Below are positions 47,271 to 59,200 of a stretch of DNA of 64,000 nt, piece after piece. Below the pieces are notes generated by a model, which saw only the letters and a list, made by a program, of their open reading frames with translations, did no database searches and was not told where the DNA came from. Location of the stretch: NCBI GenBank assembly GCA_028583605.1, contig CM053337.1, forward strand, positions 12,953,138 through 13,017,137. The letters run 5' to 3'. Every line of letters starts with the position of its first letter. Within the stretch, counting starts at the first letter, position 1. The stretch comes from Dastarcus helophoroides (taxonomy: Eukaryota; Arthropoda; Insecta; Coleoptera; Bothrideridae). The position numbers were made by a program, and so were the translations under genes.

Positions 47271-50200
47271 GTAAGCAACCTAACCTTATTCTCTCTTAAT
47301 GTGTCAAAATTCTTAGTTTTTTTAATAACATGGTTTGTTGCGATTCCTTGAAAATTCCATTCGTCAGCATGGAAGACGATAATTATCTTTATCCCGCAGA
47401 CCATTTGGCTGTTGAAATGTAGGTCGCTCTTTCAGTGGTGGTGCTTTAATTCAAGTTGTCTTTGTAGTGTATCGGATGCAGCTCGCCGCCCCAGTTCCTA
47501 TACCGATTATGTGCGATACAGTGCCGTCGAATTTACCAAGTTATTTGGGCAGGGACTACCACGGGGATATCAGCCATTTGGAGGCAGCTAAACTGCTGGA
47601 ATCGCAACCCGATGGGGCATATCTCGTCAGGAATAGTAAATCCGCTGACGGACAGTTTCACACTTTGAGCTTAAAGTAAGTTGCTCTCGAGTCTGGGATC
47701 TGGTGTGTCAATCTGTATCCTTTTGTAGCTTGTGTTGTTTGATAATTTAATTGTAAACGAACTGTGAATTGTTTTGTTAGCTGCGAATTGTTTTCCGAGC
47801 TGTGAATTGTTTTACGAGTTGTAAATTGTATTACGAGCTATCGGAAGGTTATGGGGTGAAAGAAAATCACGTATTGCCGTTCTATACTTTTAATTAAATC
47901 AAGCCCCTTTTACTTGAACGAATGCAGAACAACTAACTAACGATTCTCCTCTTCTGGGTGTTTTTCATTTATGTAACTTGGAACCTATGGTAATAAAATT
48001 TTGTTTATATAAAAGTCGCCGTTCAATAACAGCCTGATTAAGCTTTCTTGCACGTGAATAAACATTGAGATAAACGAATATAGTTTTTGCTTATTACCAA
48101 CACGAGCTGTACAAGATATGGATTGAATAACTGATTTTGTTTAATCTGTGAATATAGAAAGTGATGGCACCTAGTTTCTTTACATGTTGATACTATAAAT
48201 AATCAAATGGCAAATAGGAGCCTCAATTATATTTCTTCTTCTGTGAATTGTGTTGCGAGCTGTGACTTGTTTTCTGAACTGCGAATCGTTTTGCGTGTGT
48301 TTTCATTGTTACGAAATGTTACAAAGTTGTGTATTCTTATAAATATTGCTAATAATGCAACGAATTAAAATACAACAGAAACTATGACACAAAACTCATT
48401 ACTTTGGGATCCTTTTTAACACAGAATAGCTATCATTTTACCTTTTTTTTTTTGGGCTATTGCCTGACGTCCAAAAAATCTATTTAGTTGACTTTGTTCA
48501 TAATCAAATTTTTCTTTATGAGGGAAGTATTAATCAAAAAGATGTTTTCTTAACTATTAAACTTTATTAACGATAAAAACGCAACAAAATTTAAAAATTC
48601 CACAAGGTTTTGATCAATATTTGCTAACACCGGATCAGGTTTCGCATTACTACATCATCGGCGGTCATATTTATCAAAATCTTGTGGAAATTTAAAATTT
48701 AGTTGCGATTTTATCATTAATAAAGTTTAATACTTATAAATATTAAAGAATATCCAAGGGACGTACTTCAGTTTCTCAACAAGGTTTGGTTGGACCAAGG
48801 ACACCTCAGTCACGAGGGTAGCACAATGGGCCCGGAAAGGGTGGCCTAAGTGCTGACCTAAACTTTAGGCAACCCACAACGAATCCAGAATATTAAAGAA
48901 TTCCACGAAGTAAGGGTTGGAAATGTTAATTAAAAAGATGTCTATTAGGAAAAGAATTTCGTCGATAATAGGATTTGATGCAGAATTAATTGTATTTTGC
49001 TACTCGTTGGGTCCAACACTAAAGTCGTTTTGTTTTAGATTTAATGACAAAATACATCACTTCAAGTTGTATTACGATCCAAGTTCCGGATTGTACGTGA
49101 GAGAGAAAAAATATGACTGTGTTCGATCGTTGGTGGCCGACGGCTTGGTCACAATGTATTTAGAATTGAAGGCGCCGACGGTGCTGCAACGTTTGGCGAC
49201 GGCTAATTACCAAGAGAGCCCCTACATGACACTGAACAAGCGGAAATTGCGAGCGCTGGCAAAGGAGAACGTAAGGTAGCTCTTTCGTCGATTTCATTCT
49301 GTAGTTGTCGTACTCATTCCTGAGTTGTCGACTTCATTCCTGAGTTGTCGATTTCATTCCCGAGTTGTCGATTTCATTGCAGAGTTATCGATTTCATTCC
49401 CGAGTTGTCGATTTCATTGCAGAGTTATCGATTTCATGCCCAAGTTGCTGATTTCGATATTCTCTGTATTTTCTTTGGGAAGTATTAATATTTCTGTTCA
49501 TGTTTTATTGGTTTTTTCTTCGCCGCAGTTATTCCTTTCACAATTCTAAATTTCAGTAACCTTCTGTTAAGGATTGGCAATCCATAATAGATCGCCAATC
49601 CTTAACAGAAGAAATTTAGAATTCTGAAAAGAGTAAATTTCTTCTGTTAAGGATTGGCGATCTGTTATGGATTGCCAATCCTTAACAGAAGGTTACTGAA
49701 ATTTAGAATTGTGAAAGGAGTAACTGGCGAAGAAAAAGCCAATAAAACATGAATAGAAATGTTGCCAATTCTTAACAGAAAGTCACTGAAATTTAGAATT
49801 TTGAAAGGAGTAACTGGCGAAGAAAAAGCCAATAAAACATAAATAGAAATTGTCGATTTCATTACCGAGTTATATTCATTGAATGGTTGCAGGAACGCCA
49901 ATCCAAACGAGAAAAATTTGCTGCAAATCATCCCCTTATCCAAGCAGATTATAGGACCGAATTTTCCAGATAAAATCGAGAAGCCTCACGCCTTTAAACT
50001 GACCACGTTCAAAGGTTTGAATTGGTGCGAGCTTTGTGGGAATTTCCTTTGGGGATTCAGTCTTCAAGGGAGGAGGTGCGACGACTGTGGCATTATCGCT
50101 CATGGTGGGTAGCCGTTTGATAAACTTGTTCACTTGACAGTTGACTCGTTAATGCCGGCCGTTTCCATTTGAGGATGAACAAAAATGCAAACTTATGTAC

Positions 50201-53200
50201 TATTCTGTATTTTTTTGTTTGAATTCGTCCATATAACTTGTCTATGGTATAACAACGAGCCATAATTTTGGTGGAACGGACTGGTCCTTGGTTATCTTCA
50301 AAAATTGAAATACTAATCTGGTCCCCTGAAACCAAGAATGATTAAAAGAGGAGAGTATCTCTTTGAAGATGCTAGCTTCGCTATCGAAACACGTTAGAGC
50401 AATCTCTGTTCTGTTTTTTTATTCCTTTTCTTCAGGGGACAAGATTTGTATTTCAATTTTTATAACAACGAGGTCATAACAGAAAAACAAATCAAACAAG
50501 TAGAATAGTGCGTAAATCCATTTGTCCTCAAACAGGAACAGCCAGTGTTCATGAGTTAAGCGGATGAGATCTATCGAGTGAACGAGTTCATTTTGTTTTG
50601 ATTTAATAATAGTTTAAATTTCCACAGTAAAATGCTCTGAAAAATTCCAAAATGATTGCGTGCCGGATTTAAAGTATCTTAGGGGAGTTTTCGGCGTAGA
50701 ACTTACCACTCTTTTGACTGCTCATAACGCCGAGCTGCCGTTTGTGGTCACTAAATGCGTAGCGGAGGTGGAATTGAGGGGTTTGGAGGTCGAAGGAATT
50801 TACAGGCTAAGCGGCTTTACTGAAGAATTGGATGCAGTAAGATTGGAGTTTGATAGAGGTATATTTTTTTAAATTTTAATCCACTCGCAGGATAACCCCA
50901 TTATACCTTCAAAGTGCTGCGAGTAGGATGCGGAAATAAGGATAGATGGCGATGAACAGCCTTCTTAAATGAGGATAAGTTGTAATTTTTGGGGAAAATT
51001 ACCGACAAAAAATTTACAATTTTCCAGAGAAAGTTAAATTTTAATGAATCATTTTGAAATTTCGAAAACAGGACGATTTAAAAAAAATCCAAATTTTCAG
51101 ATAAATTCGAATTTTCAGAAAATTGGTAAAATACTTTCGGAATTAAATTCCAAGAAAATTTCGAGAGAAGTGTTTAATTTTAAAAAAAGGTCAACATTTC
51201 CCAGAAAAAGTCGAATTTTGAGCAAGAGATTTCGAAAAAAATTGAGAAAAATCAGATAATAAAAATGAATTTGCCTACTTAATTGGGAAAAAGGGAGAAA
51301 TTTCTATATAAAAAAAGGATTTATCGAAAGTTCTCAAAAAAGGCCAAATTTTAGAAAAAAAAACGTCGAATTTCGATAATAGATTCGAACTCAAAACAAA
51401 TTTAAAAACCTGAAATTTGTAGACAATTTTGCTTTTTTTGAAGAATTAAAAAATTTTCGAAAAGCGGAATTGTAAGAATAAACTGGAAGCTTAGAAAAAA
51501 TTGTTGAAATTTAAAAAAGTCTGAAGTTTTTCAGAGAAGAAGAAAAAAGTCAAATTTTAGGAAAAATTATAAGAAAAAATTCAAAATTTTAGAAGGGCTC
51601 GAATTTTCGACAAAAAATTTACAATTTTCCAGAGAAAGTTAAATTTTAAGAATCATTTTGAAATTTCGAAAACACGACGATTGAAAAAAATCCAAATTTT
51701 CAGATAAATTCGAATTTTCAGAAAATTGGTAAAATACTTTCGGAATTAAATTACAAGAAAATTTCGAGAAAAGTGTTTAATTTTAAAAAAAGGTCAACAT
51801 TTCCCAGAAAAAGTCGAATTTTGAGCAAAAGAATGAGATTTCAAAAAAAATTGAGAAAAATCAGATAATAAAAATGAATTTGCCTACTTAATTGGGAAAA
51901 AGGGAGAAATTTGTATAAAAAAAAGGATTTATCGAAAGTTCTCAAAAAAGGCCAAATTTTAGAAAAAAAACGTCGAATTTTGATAATAGATTCGAACCCA
52001 AAACAAATTTAAAAACCTGAAATTTGTAGACAATTTTGCTTTTCTTGAAGAATTAAAAAATTTTCGAAAAGAGAAATTGTAAGAATAAACTGGAAGCTTA
52101 GAAAAAATTGTTGAAATTTAAAAAAGTCTGAAGTTTTTCAGAGAAGAAGAAAAAAGTCAAATTGGTTTGTTATAACTGGACATCACTTTTCTCTCCAAAT
52201 TTACCAGTAAATTTTGAAAATTGACCAATACATTTAGAAAATTCTGATTTTAGATGGAGAAAAGGCTGACCTAAGCCAAGAGAAGTATAATAACATTAAC
52301 GTAATAGCTGGTGCTTTGAAGCAGTATCTGAGGTTGCTTCCGATTCCACTAATTACTTTCGAGGTGCATCCTAGACTCATCGATGCTATGCGTAAGTTGT
52401 CTTCTTTTTTTAATCAAACGTGGACCACATTTGGGCGCCTTTAATAGTTTAGAATCGTTCGAAACAACTTAAATTTTGTTATGCATGTCGATTAACATCG
52501 TATTAAAATGTTTAACATAAAATTAAATGATTTCAGAGCATAAAAACGTAGACCTTCGAATATCATCTCTAAAACATGCCTTAACCTTCATGCCTCGTCC
52601 GCATTATGACACTTTGAGATTCATGATTCGTCATTTATCGAGGTAGGTTTGTAAAAAATATTTAAATCGATCGAGATTAATAAAAAATATTTAAATTGTG
52701 ATTAATACGAAAATATTTAAATCGAGACTAATATAAAATATTTAAATCAAGATTAATAAAAAATATTTAAATCGAGACTAATAAAAAATATTTAAATCGA
52801 GATTAATAAAAACTATTTAAATTGAAATTTATAAAAAATATTTAAATCGAAAATTGAAATACAAATCTTGTCCCCTGAAACCAAGAAGGATTAAAAAACA
52901 CAACAAAGGTTGCTCTAGCGCGTTTTGACAGCCAAGCTAGAGCAACCTTTGTTGTGTTTTTTAATCTTTCTTGCTCTCTTTCTTCGACTGCCTTCTTCCC
53001 CTTGCTCCTTCACGTGGATCAAGGTTCCGGGTTTGTATCACATGTGGCACATTCTGTGTGGGAGAATACAGTGACAGATTTTCTAATGCTAACATATATT
53101 TAAAAAAAATGTTTAAATAGAGGTAAACTTATAAAAAAATTGTACAAACATTTTATTTCCAAAATTACTAGTTGCATTATCTAGCTAACGTTTCATTTTA

Positions 53201-56200
53201 ATTAACTGCTTTTACATTAACCACTGACTCGACGTTCTAGATAAAATTGCCTAGAAATTTTCAGTTTTTTGGGGATTTTAAATGTTTGTTGTCAACTCGT
53301 TAATCTTGATTTTTACCTCTAAACTGGTAATTTTGCTTCTAAACTCGAAATTTCGCTTCTAAACACGAAATTTCGCTTCTGGCCACGAAATTTCGCTTCT
53401 AAACTCGAAATTTCGCTTCTAAACTCGACATTTCGCTTCTGAACTCGAAATCCCGCTTAATTTCGCTTCTGAATTCAAAATTCCGCTTCTAAACTCGAAA
53501 TTTCGCTTCTAAACTCGAAATTTCGCTTCTAAACTCGAAATTTCGATTTCTAACACTCAACTTGGCTTTCAACCTAACATTTCAAGAGAAATATCGTTTG
53601 TGCAATTAAATTGCTTTCTCCGAAAGTTTCGATTTTTTTCTTGGAATTTCGAAGTGAGAATTGATTGAAACTTTGAATCTTTCGACTTCGGTTCGAAATG
53701 TCAACAAATCTTTGAGATTCTTTCTCGCAATTGTAACTTTTAAACTCGAAATTTCGCTTCTAAACTCGAAATTTCACTTCTGAACTCGAAATTCCGCTTC
53801 TAAACTCAAAATTTCGCTTCTAAACTCGAAATTTCGCTTCTGAACTCGAAATTCCGCTACTGAACTCGAAATTTTGCTTTTAAACTCGAAATTTCGCTTC
53901 TAAACTCGAAATTTTGCTTTTGAACTCGAAATTCCACTTAATTTCGCTTCTGAACTCGAAATTCCGCTTCTAAACTCGAAATTTCGCTTCTAAACTCGAA
54001 ATTTCGATTTCTAACGCTCAACTTGGCTTTCAACCTAATATTTCAAGAGAAATATCGTTTGTGCAATTAAATTGCTTTCTCCGAAAGTTTCGATTTTTTT
54101 CTTGGAATTTCGAAGTGAGAATTGATTGAAATTTTGAATCTTTCGATTTCGGTTCGAAATGTCAACAGATCTTTGAGATTCTTTCTCGAAATTGTAACTT
54201 TTAAACTCGAAATTTCGCTTCTAAACTCGAAATTTCACTTCTGAACTCGAAATTCCGCTTCTAAACTCGAAATTTCGCTTCTAAACTCGAAATTTCGCTT
54301 CTAAACTCGAAATTTCGATTTCTAACGATCAACTTGGCTTTCAACCTAATATTTCAAGAGAAATATCGTTTGTGCTAAATTGCTTTCTCCGAAAGTTTCG
54401 ATTTTTTTCTTGGAATTTCGAAGTGAGAATTGATTGAAATTTTGAATCTTTCGACTTCGGTTCGAAATGTCAACAAATCTTTGAAATTCTTTCTCGAAAT
54501 TGTAACTTTTAAACTCGAAATTTCACTTCTAAACTCGAAATTTCACTTCTGAACTCGAAATTGCGCTTCTAAACTCGAAATTTCGCTTCTGAACTCGAAA
54601 TTCCATTTAATTTCGCTTCTGAACTCAAAATTCCGCTTCTAAACTCGAAATTTCGCTTCTAAACTCGAAATTTCGCTTCTAAACTCGAAATTTCGATTTC
54701 TAACACTCAACTTGGCTTTCAACCTAATATTTCAAGAGAAATATCGTTTGTGCAATTAAATTGCTTTCTCCGAAAGTTTCGATTTTTTTCTTGGAATTTC
54801 GAAGTGAGAATTGATTGAAACTTTGAATCTTTCGACTTCGGTTCGAAATGTCAACAAATCTTTGAGATTCTTTCTCGAAATTGTAACTTTTAAACTCGAA
54901 ATTTCGCTTCTAAACTCGAAATTTCACTTCTGAACTCGAAATTCCGCTTCTAAACTCAAAATTTCGCTTTTAAACTCGAAATTTCGCTTCTGCGCTCGAA
55001 ATTTCGCTTCTGAACTCGAAATTTCGCTTTTAAACTCGAAATTTCGCTTCTGAACTCGAAATTCCGCTTCTAAACTCGAAATTTCGCTTCTAAACTCGAA
55101 ATTTCGATTTCTAACACTCAACTTGGCTTTCAACCTAATATTTCAAGAGAAATATCGTTTGTGCAATTAAATTGCTTTCTCCGAAAGTTTCGATTTTTTT
55201 CTTGGAATTTCGAAGTGAGAATTGATTGAAATTTTGAATCTTTCGACTTCGGTTCGAAGGTTCAAAATGTCAACAAATCTTTAAGGTTCTTTCTCGAAAT
55301 TGTAACTTTTAAACTCGAAATTTCTATAAGAAACGAGAAAATTTTACTTTAAACTCAAAAATTCTACTTTAAACGCCCAAATTCTACTTTAACCGCCAAA
55401 ATTCTACTTTAAACGCCAAAATTTGACTTCAAGGGTGAAATTTCAATTTTAAACTTAGACTTTCAGGTCAGTATTACAAGAAACCTTTTATTAAATTAAT
55501 TTGAGTGTTTTCCCAAATTTTATCTAAAATTTTCGATTATTTTTCGGAATTTCGAATTAAAGGTGTACATTGCTTGAAATTTTGATTATTTTAACTGATA
55601 TTCGTTTTTTGCAAGAAATCTTTGAAGTTACTTTTTCGAAGTTTTAACTTTCAAGCGCGAAATTTCGAAATTAAAAGCGAACATTCTACTTTAAGCGCGA
55701 AAATTTGACTTTAAACGCGAACATTCTACTTTAAACGCCAGAATTGTACTTTAAACGCTAAAATTCCACTTTAAACGCCAACATTCTACTTTAAACGTTA
55801 AAATTCGACTTTAGGGATGGAATTTCAACTTTAAACTTAGACTCTCAAGTTAATATTACAAGAAACATTTCGTTTAATTAATTTTTGAGTGTTTTTCCAA
55901 ATGTTATCCAAAATTTTCGATTATTTTTCGAAATTTCGAATTGAAGGTGTATATAGGTTGAAATTTTGATTATTTTAACTATTATTCGTTTTTGCAAGAA
56001 GTCTTTGAAGTTCTTTCTCGACGTTTTAACTGTTAAGCGCGAAATTTCGACATTAAATGCGAACATTCTACTTTAAGCGCGAAAATTTGACTTTAAACGC
56101 GAGCATTCTACTTTAAACGTCAAAATTCTACTTTAAACGCCAAAATTCTACTATAAACGCGAAAATTCGACTTCAAGGGTGGAATTTCAACTTTAAACTT

Positions 56201-59200
56201 GGACTCTCAAGTCAATGTTACAAGAAACATTTTGTTAAATTAATTTTCGAGTGTTTTTCCAAATTTTATCCAAAATTTTCGATTATTTTTCGGAATTTCG
56301 AATTGAAGGTGTATATAGGGTTGAAATTTTGATTATTTTAACTGTTATTCGTTTTTGCCAGAAATCTTGGAAGTTCTATCTCTAAGTTTTAACTTTTAAG
56401 CACGAAATTTCGACATTAAATGCGAACATTCTACGTTAAACTCGAAACTTTGACTTTAGACGCAAACATTCCACTTTAAACGCGAAAATTTGACTTTAAA
56501 CGCGAACATTCTACTTTAAACGCCAAAGTTCTACTTTAAACGCCAAAATTCTACTTTAAACGCGAAAATTTGACTTCAAGGGTGGAATTTCAACTTTAAA
56601 TTTAGACTTTCAAGTCAATATTACAAGAAACATTTCGTTAAATTAATTTTCGAGTGTTTTCCCAGATTTCATTTAAAATTTTCGATTATTTTTTGGAATT
56701 TAAAATTAAAGGTGTATATTGGTTAAAAAAAAGTTCTTTCTCGAAGTTTTAACTTTTAAGCGCGACATTTCGACATTAAATGCGAACATTCTACTTTAAA
56801 CGCCAAAATTTTACTCTAAACGCGAACATCCTAATTTAAAGCCCAAAACTCTACTTTAAACGCGAAAATTCGACTTCAAGGGTGGAATTTCAACTTTGAC
56901 CTTAGATTTTTAAGTCAATATTACAAGAAACATTTCGTTAAATTAATTTTCGAGTGTTTTCCCAAATTTTATCCAAAATTTTCGATTATTTTTCGGAATT
57001 TCGAATTGAAGGTGTATATTGCTTGAAATTTTGATTATTTTAACTGTTATTCGTTTTTGCCAGAAGTCTTTGAAGTTCTTTCTCGACGTTTCAACTTTTA
57101 AGCGGGAAATTTCGATATTAAAAGCGAACATTCTACTTAAAGCGCGAAAATTTGACTTTAAACGCGAGCATTCTGCTTTAAACGCGAGCATTCTGCTTTA
57201 AACGCCAAAATTTAACTTTAAACGTGAACATTCTACTTTAAACGCCAAAACTCTACTTTAAGCGCTAAAATTCGACTTGAATTGTGGAATTTCAACTTTA
57301 AACTTGGACTTTCAAGTCAATATTACAAGAAACATTTCGTTAAATTAATTTTCGAGCGTTTTTCCAAATTTTATCCAAAATTTTCGATTATTTTTCAAAA
57401 TTTCGAATTGAAGGTGTATATTGCTTGAAATTTTGATTATTTTAACTGTTATTCGTTTTTGCAAGAAGTCTTTGAAGTTCGTTCTCCAAAATTTTAACTT
57501 TTAAGCGCGAAATTTCGACATTAAATGGGAGCATTCTACGTTAAACTCGAAAATTTGACTTTAGATGCAAAAACATTCCACTTTAAACGCGAAAATTTGA
57601 TTTTAAACGCGAAAATTTGACTTTAGATGCAAACATTCCACTTTAAACGCGAACATTTGATTTTAAACGCGAAAATTTGATTTTAAACGCGAAAATTTGA
57701 CTTTAAACGCAAACATTCTACTTTCAACGCGAAAATTCGATTTCAGTGGTGAATCTTCGACTTTAAACGCGAAATTACGACTCAGGCGCTTAACTTCGAC
57801 TTTCAGCTCAATATTTGGAGAAAAACGTCGCTTAAAAATGTTAAATGCTTTCGCAAAATTTCGAACATTTACCAAAAATTTCGTTTTTTCCTCGGAATTA
57901 GAAATGAAGTATGATTGATAGAAATTCTGAGAAGTTACCCTTTCTAAAAATTGATTTTTTTTCTTGGACTGAAATTTTGGATATTTTTTGTTAACATTTT
58001 TTAATTTCACAATTTTCATTATAAATCCATTTTTATTTTTGAATTATTGACTCGTCTTGAATTATTTACATTATGAAGTGAAATTTTTATATTTAAAGTC
58101 GAAATTTTGTGAAAAGACTTGAAAATTTCAATGGAATGGACTGGTCCTTGGTTATCTTCAAAAATTGAAATACATTTCGCGGAATTCCATATTTTTTTTC
58201 TCAAATTTCAACTTTTTCTCGAGTTTTTGACTTTAATATATCGAAATTTCGACGTTTTTCTGGAACTTTCGATTTTAAAGTGAAAATTTCGACTCTTTTT
58301 TTTAGAAATATTACTTTTTTTCTCGAAATTTCGATTTTTTTCGAAATCTCGATTTTTTTCTCAAATTTCGACTTTTTTCTCCAAATATTTCAAAATTTTG
58401 ACTTTTTCTCCAAATTTCGAAATTTTTCTCAAATTTCGACTTTTTTCTCCAAATTTCTACCTTAATCTGAAAAATTCGACTTTTTTCTCGAAATTTCACT
58501 TTTTTTCTCTCAATATAAGATTTTTTTCTCAAATACAGACTTTTTTCTCGAAATTTTGACCTTAATATCGAAATTTTGACATTTTTCTCGAAATTTCGAC
58601 TTTAGACTCAAAATGTTTGCCATTTTCTCGACTTTTTTCTCAAATTTCAACTTTTTCTCGAATTTTTGACCTTAATATCGAAATTTCGACATTTTTCTGG
58701 AAATTTCGATTTTAAAGTAAAAATTTCGACTTTTTTTTTCGAAATTTGACTATTTTCTCGAAATTTCGATTTTTTTCGAAATTTCGATTTTTTTCTCAAA
58801 TTTCGACTTTTTCTCCAAATATTTCAAAATTTTGACTTTTTCTCGAAATTTCGACATTTTTCTAAAATTTCGACTTTTTTCTCGAAATTTCTACCTTAAT
58901 CTGAAAAATTCGACTTTTTTCTCGAAATTTCGTTTTTTTTTCTCTCTCAATATACGACTTTTTTCTCAAATACCGACTTTTTTCTCGAAATTTTGACCTT
59001 AATATCGAAATTTCGACATTTTTCTCGAAATTTCGACATTAGACTCAAAATTTTGATCATTTTCTACAAATTTCGATTTTTTTCTCAAATTTCGACTCAT
59101 TTCTTCCAATCCCGGAAGAAGTATATCCTGTACTGACTCTGGCCGTGGAAGCCTTCGTTATCATATTCGACTCATTTTCTCGAAATTTCTACTTTTCCTC

